Assembly (NCBI GenBank): GCA_028023455.1
Contig: JAQFVV010000027.1
Coordinates: 10,971,845-11,035,844 of the forward strand
DNA length: 64,000 bases
Direction: 5' to 3'
DNA from: Epiperipatus broadwayi
Lineage: Eukaryota > Onychophora > Udeonychophora > Euonychophora > Peripatidae
Below the pieces are notes generated by a model that was not told where the DNA came from, did no database searches, and saw only the letters and a list, made by a program, of their open reading frames with translations. A program made the translations under genes and the position numbers. The number at the start of each line of letters is the position of its first letter. Position 1 is the first letter of the stretch. Positions 28,101 to 43,100 of this stretch are shown here, in pieces.

Positions 28101-31100
28101 TTTAACTAACAGGTAATGTAAAATAACAATAGTAATACATTTATATACAAATATAATATAATAACACTATAACAACTGAAAAACTTCCATTCCCTTTTTA
28201 CCTTTTAGATATTTACAAAAAAAAAAAAAAAATACAACTAAACAAAAAGAAATATTACCTTTTCATGTATTACGATATATATACCTTCATATATTTTCTT
28301 CTATATATCACAAACCAGGGGTCTCCATTAACTAATCAGTTTTTCAATTCTTTTGCGATTATCAACCCATTATAAGTTAGGCTTTAACTTATAAAGATAA
28401 AATGGAAAACAATTATTATATTCTTGCTTCAATGCAATAATCTTATTATAATTGCAGTGAAATGTCACCTTTGTGTATTTTTAGATACCATGATATTCGT
28501 CATTTGATCTTTATTTATTTATTTATTTTTTCTAAGAAAATATTACTATAATAATTATAAAATCATCAATTAGTTTTTCGATCTCAAGCACCATCTTCCT
28601 ATAGTTTTATTCTCAATCTATATACTAAAATACAACCAATAAGAATTTTATGCTCTGTACTATTAACTCTAAACCCTTATATCTTCCTGCAATAATTTTC
28701 GTCTACAATTTAGAAGATTCAGCTAAATGTTAATAGACCACTCCCTTTGGTGATTTCTAAATACAATACTTACCTTTGCTTTGGCTAACAACTTAATTAT
28801 TAGCTTCATATTTCTAACCTGTATTTGTCTACTATATTCCTTATAGTTATTTGTTTATACAAATTACAAAATAAAATTACTTATAATNNNNNNNNNNNNN
28901 NNNNNNNNNNNNNNNNNNNNNNNNNNNNNNNNNNNNNNNNNNNNNNNNNNNNNNNNNNNNNNNNNNNNNNNNNNNNNNNNNNNNNNNNNNNNNNNNNNNN
29001 NNNNNNNNNNNNNNNNNNNNNNNNNNNNNNNNNNNNNNNNNNNNNNNNNNNNNNNNNNNNNNNNNNNNNNNNNNNNNNNNNNNNNNNNNNNNNNNNNNNN
29101 NNNNNNNNNNNNNNNNNNNNNNNNNNNNNNNNNNNNNNNNNNNNNNNNNNNNNNNNNNNNNNNNNNNNNNNNNNNNNNNNNNNNNNNNNNNNNNNNNNNN
29201 NNNNNNNNNNNNNNNNNNNNNNNNNNNNNNNNNNNNNNNNNNNNNNNNNNNNNNNNNNNNNNNNNNNNNNNNNNNNNNNNNNNNNNNNNNNNNNNNNNNN
29301 NNNNNNNNNNNNNNNNNNNNNNNNNNNNNNNNNNNNNNNNNNNNNNNNNNNNNNNNNNNNNNNNNNNNNNNNNNNNNNNNNNNNNNNACCGAATCTCTCT
29401 TTGTCAGATATAGTTAAAATACTCAGCACAATTTATGAAACAAATACATTATGGATTGTAATTTTTATATGGAAGTCATAATGGAATCATACTACAAAAT
29501 AAAATGATAAAAACCAATTACAACAAAATGATCTTTCATTTAATATGACCAAATTACACAAGAATTTAATGCGCTTCATTCAAAATATGAAAAGGCTTTG
29601 AAAATCCTGTTTCCTAAATTAATTTGTAGAAGATGAAATCAAGATGACAACAAAAAAATTTAAAGATGTCATCTCAAGCATCATAAAAATACAATCTGCT
29701 ACAAGATAGATAAATGAACCAGAAAGAAAAAAAAGTATTGGTTAACATTTTCTATATTATTTTTGAAACATAAAGCATAATCATCTCATAAAAATTAATC
29801 ATAAGAAAAAACACTTGTATAGAAGAAATAAGAGATATATTTTTTTAAACTAAATAAATTTTCTTTTAGATGATGTATATAAAATCCAATTCAAAATGCT
29901 GGAAAGAACATATCATATATTTTGGTTGAATCATTAAAATATTTTCTTTCATCTCTCTCTTTCTCTGCTTTATGAATGAAATTTCAATTTTTTTGTTAGC
30001 AATTTCTTAAATTTAAACGATTCTATCTCAGCAATCACTATGCTTGACAATTATTTACATATTACCAATTACTAGACTTATACAAAAATTAATAACTACT
30101 ATATAAACAAATTAATAAAATTAAAAAAATGTATAAAAGGAGACTAGTTAAATAAATTTTATGAATGAGACCTATACCTCTACGCTGCATTTCACAAGAA
30201 GACAATGAGTGAATTTATCCAATAATGTTGTTCCGCTTTGAGTATTTAAATACACCTGCTCTTCAAATATTTGATCAATCCCACTAAAAGAAAACAAATA
30301 ATATTCAGTATTAATATTTTGCAAAAGTAATATTAAATGTGAGAGAAATTTTTTTGTTTATTATATTATATATTTTAACAGTCATAAAAAATGATTATAT
30401 AATTAATCAGTTCTGCAATTTTTTTTTCCTTTTTTCTAGTTATTTTATTTTTTAAATGAAAAATATTTTAACACTGAAACCTAAGAATATTATCTTCTTG
30501 GTATTGTTTGAAAACACAGTGTACCAATTATAACATAATAGGTTGTGAATAATTTGAAAGTATCTAGCAAAACATTAAATATTAATAATGGTGATAGTTT
30601 ATCAAAACAACAAAAAAATTAATTTAAATGCTAAGAAGTCGTTTGCTTTTTAGTCAAGATAAAAAAATCCCATGTAAAGTTCAACTATTTTACTCATTGC
30701 CAAAAATTAAAACAGCAACATGTTAGAAAGATCTCAAAAATTATTTCACTAAATTCTATTAAACATGTTGGAATTTTGCTAAGATGCAGTGAAAATTATA
30801 AAAGTACAAATATATACAAACTTTATATATATATATCATGAGCTAAGATAAATGAATATATATATACTGTGCCCTTATACTTGGTGCAGGTAGTTTAAGT
30901 AGGATTTGAAATGTAGCTATTTTTAGAAAAAAATTAAATGTTATTTTCTAATAGGTAAGTGTGATTTTATAGGTAGTGTGAGTTCAAACTCAGTAAACAG
31001 AAACATGTAAAGATGTATTAAATAGTTTAGTTATTTTAATATAAGTTAAATAATAAAATAATATATTGTTTAAAAGATTAATTTTTATTTATTATATCCA

Positions 31101-34100
31101 ATAAATACTATTGTGTTTAAACCAGATTATTTTGTTTAAAATATTATTTAGATAATAAATAATTTAATATTAGTCTGAATCTTCTGACAGTGTCACATGA
31201 TTAAAGGTGATTGTGTTGGTGTGTGAGCTTTCAAGAGTTAGGAAAAAAAACTTTGATTTCTAGCTTGTTAATAAAATTGGATACATTTTAAAAGTTTTAA
31301 AAATTAAGTCTAGAGATAATATTTTTAAAAGTAACAGTTAAAATTATTATTGTTGTTTAAATATATTTGTTTTAAAATTAATATTTTAGGGCCACTAAAA
31401 TGTTTAAATTGTTTTAATAAAGATATTTGATGTTTTAATAAAAGTATTTAATATTTATAAGTGCTAAATAATTTAATATATTTTTAAAGAGGATGACTCG
31501 TAGTTTTAAAATTTAATTTTAAAGATAAAATTAATTTAGTTTATGTAAATGATCAAGTGTTTTAAAAGCAGAATTAACCAATGAAGTCATTAGATTAAAT
31601 TTGTATAAAAGGAGAGATTCAATCAAGTCTAGACAGTGGAGTGTGCAGTTTTAATATTTATTAGTAAAGTTTATTATGAAATTTATAATTTTTTTTTTGT
31701 TTAACTGTCTAATTGTAACAGTAGTAATTTTTATAATTATTATTATTTTCTAATTAAAGTTTATCATAAAATTTTACTTGCAGCTTAGAAGACAATAAGT
31801 CATTTAAGTGTTGGAACAATGTGCACCAAATGCCAACAAGAATTTAACCATAGAACTGGAGGAGACTTCGTGTTACGTAAGGACTTTGAATTTTATATAA
31901 GTAATATACTCAGAATGAATGAAACAGGCAAAACTCTCCATACAGTAGTACCAACCTAAGCCAACCAAAGTAATCAATGGATCCTAAGATCTAGGTGCAG
32001 TGCTCTCAGATCCAAGGCTCCTGATTGACGAAGGCCACAAGCCAGAAACAAGCCTGGGGATATTGGATGAGTAGGCACTAGATGAGGATTTTATTCACAA
32101 GCCTTCTGGCATCCATTGATTACTCTGGTTGGCATAGGGTGTATGGAGAATTTTGTGTTTAATAAGTTAGGTGTTAGCATAAGAGATGGTGATCATGTGA
32201 TGCAGAGTGAATGAACATGTATTCTTAATAACTTTGTCGTTATAATAAATCTAATTTTTCAAGAAATGTAAGTTTACAAAATAGGAAAAGAATATGGTAC
32301 TAGTTGTTTAGCCCATACAAGTCATTTGATGGCGTTGTTTAGATGCAAAAACACATAAAAAATGCTGTTTACGTAGTCCAACTTACATCTAATTGAACAG
32401 ATTAGCTGTTGCAGGCCACCTAATATGATGCCCCGCTATGTGCTTCGCGACAACAGATCGCTACCGCATCATGTGAGGGTGCCTGGAATTCAACCGGCCC
32501 TAATTCTTAAAATCTTCATTCCAAGTAATGATATTACACCCTACCCGACATAGTATTACATACTAATAATTATAATCCCAGCACCGCAGTTCCCTATACA
32601 GATTGAAGATGAAAACAAATTCTAAAAGGTATGCTCAAGCATGGTTTCATATAAGTCACAGGAAAAGTCATGTTTCCCCGAGAACAGTTGCAAGACAAAT
32701 CAAATGTCTGCGTTTTGCAGCTCCTTTTGGAAATCATAAGGTTGGTTCGCTTTGACTAGTGCATCTTTTGGCCGATCCTTTGGATCGGCAAAAACATCGG
32801 GGACACCCCCCCTGCACATTATAACGCTAAGCGCTGATATATTCCCCCTCCCTGAGACCATATCGCTGCACTTTTCGATGCCGTCTTTGACAAGTTGTTG
32901 TCAAAAATACTACTTTCTTTCCAATCAAAAATAATTCATTAATACAAGTTTTTTTTTTTAAATAAAAATACCATAAATCAGACAATAAAAAAAAAAAAGT
33001 TTTTTAAAAGCAAAAAAAAAAATTAAGTACTTTTTTCAGAATCAAGAATAATTAAACCATCCTCCCCCCTCCCTGCACATTGCTGAGCTTCGCGATGTCG
33101 TATTTGAACAAGTTATTTTAAATAAATGCGTAAAAGTAGTTTGTTTACAATCCAAAATAATTAATAAATACATTTTTCTTTTATTTATATATATATAAAT
33201 AAAAACAGAAATCAGATAAATAAATAAAAAACAGTTCTGGTATAGAATATTTGAACATGATAAAATATTAAGATAATGCTTTGCTGAACTGCAAAGAAAG
33301 TATTTTAATAATTTTAAAATATTTTACTTTGCATTGACTTTAGATAGGTGTATTTTAAATCTAATCTTATACTTAAGAATTACATAATAATAAATATATT
33401 TCTTTTAAAATATTATAATTGTAGCTTTAAGTTTAGAAATTATAATATTTATTATTATTTTCCCATCACAAAATAATAGAATGTTATTGTTTTATTAAAT
33501 AAAAATAGTATATTAACATTGTTATTGTAAGATTTTATTTTATTTTTAGGTAGTCAGAATGAAGGCTATTTTATTTTTTATTTACTTGTATATTTATTGT
33601 ATAAATATTTTAATTTTAAATAATGTTAATTTTTATATTACTGTTTGTAACTATTTTTTTATTTTATTTTATAATCTTATTGTATAATAGCTATAAGGTT
33701 GTTCAACTATAATAAAATTGTTAATGTTTTCTAAATTATTTCACTGCTGAGAGTTTTAATTTATCTGAATGACATTCATTGATTATTCATTCCATATGCA
33801 TGATCTATAGAAATTAATGGTTTTAAACATTACTTGTTGCACATGATTCATAAAAATTACTTAGAATATTATTACTATTACACATGATTGATTAATAAAG
33901 TATATTATCATAATTATCATTATTGTAGAAGAAATAATCATTGGTGATTATTTTAAGACGATCTAATACCAATTCGATACTTAATATTGCCACTATATTA
34001 AATATATATTTTATGAATACCACATGAATAAATAAAGATTGTACAATGTGGTTTTTTTTTCAGAATTCATTTTATGTTTTATTGCCAAACATTAATTTTT

Positions 34101-37100
34101 AAATTGCTTTAATGCTACGAGTCATTAAGATAGCCTAGGTGCTTATTGTTGTTATTATTTTTGTGAGGGTAGTTACATATTATGTAAAATCCCTCATCGT
34201 ATTTAACTACAGGATCTTAATTAAATAATTTATTTTATTATTGGCGTTAAAAATAAACCTGATATTATTTTTAAAAGAACTGTAAGATGATGAATAAGAA
34301 TTATCAGTTGATGTTAAATTTTCAATTAGTATTTTTATTAGAGAAGTAATAGTTTATTATTATTTCTATAATAAATTTGTAAATCATAGTTAGGATTATT
34401 ATGTGTGTGTTTAAAAACATGAGAATATTGCGTAGTAGTTTTATATCAATTAAATAGGGGTAATATTCTTATGCCATTGAGAATGTTTTTAGGGATGTAT
34501 CCTCAATGTTTAAGCCATTGTACCTTGCTGAATGTCTCATGTGAAGAGTTTTCATAATTATTTAGTTATTTTAGTCGAACCATATTTTAATTATAATTTA
34601 TGAGCTAGTTGTAATTTAAATTATTAATAAAAGAAATGAGTTAAATGTTTAGTAGGAACCATGATTATTTACTGTGAATATAAGTATTATTATATTTTAA
34701 CTGGGATTAGTTCATTAATATTTATTTATTACAAAATATCGATTTTATTAGATACTGTATGTTAGGAATGTATCTTGAGCTAGTCCTAATATTAATTATG
34801 TCATTGTTTATGTAATTTGACTATAATTTAGTAGTTATCTCGTAATTAGCTGGAGAGTAAATCTTAGTTTTCCGTTAGTAAGAGTACAATATATAGAGAT
34901 AAATGTATACACACACACACACACATACTACTTCGCAAATAATAAAAAATTGCTAATTAAAAAAATATTTTCTACCTGGCAATGTTTTCATTATAACCAG
35001 ACATAAGCATCGCTTTAATCGCATTCCAATCATTAAGGATACGTTCTAATGCCCTTCGACTAAAGCGAGGCGGTTCTAAATCATGTTCTGGCATATCTGT
35101 TTCTAAAAAAAAAAAAAAATAGAAATAAATAAAAGAATTGTGTTTTAAAAAAATCATAAATATATATTTTATAAAGTAAAATTTATGATAATTTCATCTA
35201 TCTACTGTAAGACTACATATCCTCTAAGATTGGTTCCAAATCTTCCCCCAAATTCATGAATAGTGAATGCTATATAATAAAGCTCTAAATTATATTTTTA
35301 ACATATGTATATATAATACGTAAACTACAATTAAAAAAATACAATTCATGACAATAATGCAATTATGAAAAAAATAGTGTTTCATAAATACAATGCTGGT
35401 GTGTGTATTTGAGTTTACTTAATCATTCTTTCCTTTAAAAAAATAATAATAAAACATATTTTCTGTTTTTATAAAAAGAATAAACTGCCAAGCTAATTAA
35501 ACTTTTAATAACATGTGAAAGAGGCCACCTATTCTAGAGGATTTTGAATAAACTGGGATAAAGTTTGAAATAGATTAAGCTGATAAAAAGTTTAATTATT
35601 TTTTTCTTGCGCTGATATGAATCTGCTTTTCATTTCTCAAAATTTTTTCAATCGATGACTTATTTTCATTGAATGCCGTCAGTCATCTTCTGCATAAGAT
35701 TTTTTTATTCCCTTTAAAATTAAATTTATAATTTCATTTTTTGACTTAAAAGTAGCTATTTTACATCCTTTAACCTTGACTGAACTGTTATTAATAGCCT
35801 TTGCATTTTGAAAATTTCCAAAAAAAAAACACAACGGATGTAGCTATTTTTACTATGATAAAAAAATGTGTCTGAATAATTGTGAAACAAAGTCATAGTA
35901 CTGTTCAGTGTGAAATATATAATTTTCGAATGGATACAAATTTCTAATTTTTTTCCCCCAGTTTATTTCCCTCCTCCCCCCAATGTTTGAATAAATCAGT
36001 GGACAGTGATGTCATGGGTGCAGTAGCTTCACTGAGATCTTCAATTATCCAACATTTTGGTTCATATGACATTCACATTGAATAAAATAATCAAGTATCA
36101 TTATTAATTATTTTTTTCCAAAAAATAATTTGCTGAGCTTAATAATAATTATCTCTTTCACTTGGAAAACGCCTGTTGTACTTCTCACCGGAAGTTTAGA
36201 TTTTAAATTGAGCTTGTGCAGAATTGGTACGTCTCACACTTATGGTACTTAAATCATTCGTTCTGGCATTTTGTTATGTTTAAAATGATGCATAATTTTT
36301 TTTCTACAATGAAATTTACATTTTTTATGATTTTTTTTTTTTTTTTGAGATGCTATTTTTAATTTTATTTTATTTTTTTCTTATTTTTTTAGATTTAGCA
36401 TTCATAAAATGTTTTTATTGTTGAAATAGCCTTTCTCGCCGCTTGCTGAAATTATTCAACTGCTGATGTATGCGCATTTGTGAGCCTTCTCTTTGTTCAA
36501 AAAGATGTATTTTTGTTTCTACTAAAAAAAATTTTTTATGATCTTTTTTTTTTTGAAATACAATTTGTAATTTTTTTTTCTTATTTTTTTTTTTAGATTT
36601 AGCATTCATAAAAATGTATGGACTATGATGGCTTGCTTCAATTGCCAACGTATATATTACTATTCTTTGTAGAAGCTCATTTTAGTGATATTTCAGATCT
36701 AGAAACTGCATTGACAAAAAAAAAAAGTTGATCAAGTCATTTTATTTGCAGGATAAGCATAGAAATTGCATCTATGCCTTCTTCAAGACCAAAGTTTGAA
36801 CTTGGAATCAACATTGATGAGTCACGCCAGACAGGAATTCAGTGTGTAATATTTTTTATCACTTGTTTTTTATTATTAATATTTTTATATAATGAAATAT
36901 GTGTAGAAAAGCAATTAATATGTTGTAGAATTTTAGGCAATTTACATTTCAACGACAATAAAAACATGCACCCTCAGCTATCCACTATCATATATCTTTT
37001 CCCACACACATATATATAATGAGTTCTCATAATAAATGTGTTTATTTTGATGTTTATTGATTTAGTTAGTTTTTATTATTTTATCTTAGATAAATTTTTG

Positions 37101-40100
37101 TTTGATTTTTTTTTTTTTAAATACACTTTTTACTTAAATACATATTTTAGGTGACATCCCATTTTTCAATAATATAATTAATATATAATAATCCATTGCA
37201 ATTTACTAAAGTTCTCTTTGCATAATATTTCATAAGCTGTTCTTACTGCATTTATTTGAATACACTTTACTTGAAAATAATACACATCCCATTTTTCAAT
37301 ACTATAATAATTAATATATAATAATACATTACAATTTACTAAAGTTCTCTTTGCATAATATCTTGCAAACTTTTCTTGTTATTTTTTTCTCCACTAAAAA
37401 AACAAACATATTTCTAACAGAGACTCTGCATGGAAGGACAACTAAACATTTCTAGCAGATACCCTGATATGGAACGACAGGATCTGGGTCAGCTAGTAAA
37501 AATGGAAGTTACCAATCGCATTGTTTTTGTAATTTTTACACTGAAAAATTATCTCAGGTAAGACATAATATATATCATTTTTTTCAGCAATTTACGACAA
37601 ATGTGATGAAGCTGACTATGAAATTGTCACTTAAACATATAACTTTCAAAATTTAGAATTTGTGAACCAATGTAAAAATAAACATGCTTAACAGTATTAA
37701 AAATCTATTTTTTTTTTTTTAAAGATAATGGCTATTTTATCAGTTTTATTACATTATTTCATATTTGCTCTTTCTAACAATGAAAATATTTTTATATTTA
37801 TTATATTCAAAGATATGTTATAAATTATATTTGTTATAATTTTTATTTTAAATTCAAGATGGTGGCCTCTCAGTCAAAGAATTAAGTTTTAATCTAATGT
37901 ATTATTATTTAAACAATAAATATTATTTAACATAAACCAATACATATTAATTATCATTTTAATTTTAAATAAATTTAAAATCCATGTATTTTCTAATATA
38001 TTGAAACAGTAAGGTCTGCTTTGCAGATCTTCGTTTCACCTTTTCTTACCTATTTCCTACCCTCATACCTTAGTTTGAACCCCAATCTATCGTAGTGTGT
38101 CTGCAATACGCTTATATACCGAAAATCCCGCCTAATTTTAAACCACGAGTACAATGCTCGTATTATATATATAAGTCATTCCCAAATAAATAAAAGGTTA
38201 TAGATTATGTATATGTTCACATAATTTTGATTTATTAAAAAGTAGGTTATATAAGTCGTAATTGCGCACACACTATGGTATGCATTTTAAAAACATATCA
38301 AAATTATAAATTGTTAAAGTTATTTTGTTTGAATCTATTTACAAATATATTACTGTCGTAATATATTTTGATTTAAAATAAAATTCATTTAGTAAATATT
38401 CGTTTAGTAAATAGATTCAAATATTGCAAGTTAAAAGTAAAATAATTTTCGTTTAATTTAATAAAAGTCATTCCAAATATTTCTTTAAAATAAATGAGGG
38501 ACAATAGTTTAATTAGCTAATATTATATAAGTTTTATCTAAAAACAGCAGATGTCCACTTAAGGTTTTCTTTAATTAATAAAAGTAATTTTTAATTAAAT
38601 CTAGTTTGTAATCCGAATGTCGACAGGGAAATTAACAAAAGAAATTAATTAATGTTGAATTCCTTTAGACATTGGGATAGATTTAATTACAGCTGATAAG
38701 TCCGATATATTTTTGTAATGCTCCAGGGCAGTTCTATTGTTAACGTCTACTATAAAAAGAATGGTTTTCTTTTGTTCTCCAGTTAGTTCTTCTAATGTTT
38801 CTAAGAGAAATCATTCTGAGGTCTAATGTGTCTAACCAAAATTATTGTAGTAATTTGTAAATCTTGACATGACAGAGTAGAGTGCAAGAAGGCTATTTCT
38901 CTCCGAAATGGTCATATGCTGCCATAGACCATCAGAAGTTATCACATGGGGAACCCCGGAACTGCTGCTGCTGCCAAAAATATGAACATTTCCAGATTTT
39001 GCTGTTAAATTATATAAAAACCTGCCGACCATCAATCTGCCTAAAAATGCTTCTCCAGAGGTAACCCTAAATTAACCCAAGAGCTCTTGTGAATCCTAAC
39101 TAACATGCTATAGCTATTTAAAATTGTTTTCCTTATATTTCACATAACTTCATTATGTATTTCTTTAACGTGTTAATATAATATAATCAACAGTTTTGCT
39201 CTATCCTTGGGTTAATATTTTCTATTTATAAAGCTTTCTTTTATTTTATTATGATAATGTGTCAGAATCGTCTTTGACCGAGTGAACTATTCCCTTTATT
39301 GAAAGTAAGACGCCGCTATTAAGGCATATTTTAAATTTATAATTTTCCAATTTTATTATCTTGCAAATCACTCGTTCGAGGGCGATTCTATTCTTTAATA
39401 TATAATATAATCACATAGTTTAAAATCTACATGTTATTGATTTTAATCTAATATGAGAGTATGTGCGAGGTCAATGATTAAATGTGTCCCCTAATGCATG
39501 ATTGCGTATATAAATCTATACTTACTTTTCAAACCCGCAAGCATGCATTTTCCTATTTTAATTACCGTGTTCTACTTTAATTATAAAGTTCATCATTGAC
39601 GTCGAGAATGTGCGGACCCTTTTAAATGAATTTCGGGGAATTTGATTGGGCATTTCTCTTAATCCGAGTAAAACCCATTTAGTATGTTTTTATATACACT
39701 AGTCTCGTATTGCTGGTAAATGAATTGGTTGTTGAGACCGCTTTGTTTTATTTGTCCAAGGATTCTTTACACGGCAAAGTCCGTTCTTTTCGCTTATTGC
39801 AAGTTTCCAGGCAGAGGGTGTCCCAAATGACACCCCTGGGAATTAAACGCAATCGTCACACAGTCGCTAAGTTTCGGCTGTTCATAAAATACTTTCCTAC
39901 GGGTTAGCGGCGAGATGCCCTCCGTAATTATTCCGGATCTTCAATATTGTTTTATTTTATATTTATTTTACAAAGCATCCGTGACTTAAACGTGTCACAC
40001 CCTCCAACTTTAATAAATTCATTATCAGCAATACTGACCTCCCAATGTAACTCTATTATTATTATTATTCTCAAATAAATGCCTTGATCACATTCCCACT

Positions 40101-43100
40101 TTGTTGCTTAGTAAGCTTTTGTCCATGCTATTCTCGAAATCAATAAATATTTTATAACACTTAATTTCAAATATTTTCTTAAACTTGTATAATTGCTCAA
40201 AGCACCTCGCACATGTTCCTATCTCGTCAAGCACATTATCGTAATGCTATTAGCCCGAGGAATAGAATACATCACTTTGTTTTAAAGTCTTTTGTCAGTT
40301 GTGGGAATATAATGCCTACAATTATTTAATACGCGTCCCTGTCTCATATAAGCAGACAGTGGCGTTATATATATAATTTATATAAATAAATTGAGTGAAA
40401 TTATTTAAAACTAAATTTGATCTCTTATTTTATTTGATTCCTATCACTGTCTCGGTCTATATATATATTTTTTCTGCATTTCTTTTGTAAATCCATAGAC
40501 GTTAATTAGCCACCCAAACTTCTTTAGTATAGAGTCTTTTGTTTCTCCCTGACCACCAGGCACCGGTCAAAGGTCATACTAGTAGTGGCATCAGATGCGT
40601 TGTCACGTAGATGGCGCTGTGAAATTTGGGCTTTAGATTCGAACTTAGTATATCTAGAAGGCAACCCCTCCTAGAATGTTCAGTTTCGTGTCTGGGGTTT
40701 GAATTCTGCAGTGTGTTAGCGAGATAGACGATTCTGACTGTTACAATATATATAAATTGTTACCTTTTGATCGGTTATCCATGGTAAAAATAATATATAA
40801 AATGTAAATTATAGCTCCAAAATTTTAAATTTAGAATTTAGATAATAGTAATGCTATAAACTTGGGTATAACTGTAATAAATGACTTAATACATAAAGAT
40901 TAAAAAGAGAAATCTTCATTTTCAAACACATAGGCATATTTCCTTTTAATATCAAGTTATTTCTACCAAAAGCATTCCAACCAAGTTTAATTCTATGATT
41001 AATTTCATCCATTATGTTTCCATCTGTATTAATAATCTGACTAAGATATTTGTAACTGTTAGCTTCTTCTAACTGATCATAATCAATCTTTATTTTTCAT
41101 ATTTTGAGCAAATCGATTAAACATTACTTTAGTCTTTTTAACATTTATCTTTAATCCCACTTTCCTACTTTCATCTGATAACTCCTGCAACATTTCCTGC
41201 AGCTCTAAAGTATTATTTGCAAAAACAATTATATCATCTGCAAAATCTAAATGACTTAAATAATCTCCATTTACTTTCACTCCTTTAGTTTCCCATTTTA
41301 AACCACAAAATACTTCTTGTAGTACTGATGTAAAAAGTTCTGGAGATATGGAGTCACCCTATTTTACACCCTTCTCAATGTTGACTTTCCTAATATCATT
41401 ATGTAATCTAATTGTGGCTGTTGCATTTTAATAAATATTCTTTAAAATATGATAATATCCTGGATCTATACCTTGATGATCCAATGCTTTAATCACTGAA
41501 GAAATGTTTATAAATGCCTTTTCATAATCTACAAATCCAAAGCATAATGGCAATTCATATTCATTTGTCCTTTCTATAACTTCTCTCAATACCTGGATAT
41601 GATCTACTGTACTAAAACCACTTTTAAATCCAGCTGGTTCCCTTGGTTGATGGAAATCCAATGTTCTTTATAGACGAGTTGTAATTATCTTGGTAAAAAA
41701 TTTGTATAAAACTGATAAAAGGCTGATAGGTCTGTAATTTCTAATATCGTCTTTATCACCTTTTTTAAATATTAATATTATTACTGCATTCTTCCAATCA
41801 TCTGGTACATCTTTATCATTTAGACATTTGGTATATAACTTTGCTAAAAAAAATTCTATTTCTTCACCTGCTTCTTTTAATATATCAATTATAATTCCAT
41901 CATTACCTGGAGCCTTTCCTTTCTTCATACATTTAATTGCATGTCTCACTTCTACATTTAAAATTCTGGGCAATTCAGAAGATGTAATAGATATAGGAGG
42001 TATTGTTCTTTATTACTATATAATTCTTGATAAAAGCCTTCTACCCATTTCATTATATCATCTCTCTTTTTAGTAATAATTCCATCTTTTCTTCTTATTG
42101 CAGATATAAATTTCCTACCAATACCTAAATGTTGTTTTACACTCTTGAGACTTTTATTCTCTTCTGCAGCTTTCCTTGCTAGTTCACAGTTATACTTTCT
42201 TATATCATATTCAACTCCTTTCCGCACCATTTTACAAAATTTGAGATATTCAATCCTTTTTAACGCATCATTTTTGTATATCTTCATATTTCTTCTTTTC
42301 TTTATAAATTCTCTAGTCTCAGTAGAAATTTTATTGGTCAATTGCTGCTTTTTCTTACCAGCTATCTTTGTTGCAGTTTTTAAAAGTGTATCAGTTATTT
42401 TCATATTAATTTCATTCAAACCTGAATCATGTTTAAAACCTACTAATACTTAAAACCGATTTGTAAGTTCTAATTTAAATTCATTAGAATGTTTCTGAAG
42501 ATTAGGAATATCAACTGTAAATTTTGTTTTTCTTAATAATTTTTGTCTCTATTTTATATTATACTGTGGGATTTATTTAAATATATGAAAAAGCAAAATA
42601 ATTGATTAAATTTCTATTTTTGTATATATATATCAAATGTCAAAATCAAAACCAGTCAATATTTTAAATCAATTTCATCAATTCAAAATTCTATTTAATT
42701 TCAAATTCAAAAATTCACTATCAACGCATTTGAAAAGTCTGTCTTGGCAAAGAAATCATTGGTAGTGAATGTTTGAATTTGATGTTGCCGAAAAATTTAA
42801 TTACTAATTAGTTTTATTATTTACATATATTCATACAAAAAATATCAGTATTAAAAATTACAATAAAGCTGTGATCTATATCAATATACATTATTTTAAT
42901 TATACACTATCCAAAAAAATGTAAATAGTCAAAAACAGAGACAATAAAATTCATAAATTTAAAAATGTTAGGATACAGCAGGAGCTATTTTTTCATCTTG
43001 AAGTGCATATGCAATCATGTTTATTAATAACATTTATTCAGGTTACATAAAAGCATATTTTATGATTTGCCTTTTTTATTCTTTCCAAATTTCAACGTGG

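Larger units (their letters stand above)
25799..30177 (-). other. UBR5 intron interrupted by assembly gap
   Basis: Lies between the third and fourth recognised exons, whose phases do not match. It contains an old RTE-like fragment (26250-27140) and a 500-N gap (28888-29387). Elsewhere in it (27150-28880, 29400-30170) only AT-rich sequence was seen, and no exon was recognised. Confidence 0.6.
30284..34975 (-). other. UBR5 4.7-kb intron
   Basis: Holds a TATA-like promoter motif at 31600, a foldback (31928-32155), two related C/T-rich repeat units (32800-32945 and 33055-33180) and a short (AC)n run at about 34911-34925. The rest (30300-31590 and 33190-34900) shows nothing recognisable. Confidence 0.6.
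40905..42545 (-). mobile_element. RTE-type non-LTR retrotransposon, truncated at both ends
   Basis: Minus-strand remnant of an endonuclease-reverse transcriptase. It begins near 42545 in the linker after the endonuclease, runs through a lysine-rich linker (about 41958-42480) and most of the RT domain, and stops near 40905 before the 3' end present in the copy at 58.6 kb. RT motifs in order: [10 protein letters not shown] (about 41900), [10 protein letters not shown] (about 41740), a GFSTVDHIQ block (about 41605), [10 protein letters not shown] (about 41530) and the catalytic FADD (41233-41244). The frame is broken by several frameshifts and stops, so it is inactive. Confidence 0.85.

Noticed and set aside
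28825-29481. Long open frames on both strands across the N gap
   Set aside because: They consist almost entirely of undetermined bases; no coding evidence.
25798-30178. Direct splice of the third to the fourth UBR5 exon
   Set aside because: It gives a stop after ten codons of the fourth exon; the phases do not match.
36774-37019. Possible small gene or exon starting [17 protein letters not shown]
   Set aside because: Only about 25 residues look non-random before an AT-rich tail; no splice phase fits UBR5 and it is on the opposite strand.
40650-40740. tRNA- or SINE-like B boxes (GATTCGAACT, GGTTTGAATTC)
   Set aside because: No paired A box or cloverleaf and no target duplication could be found.
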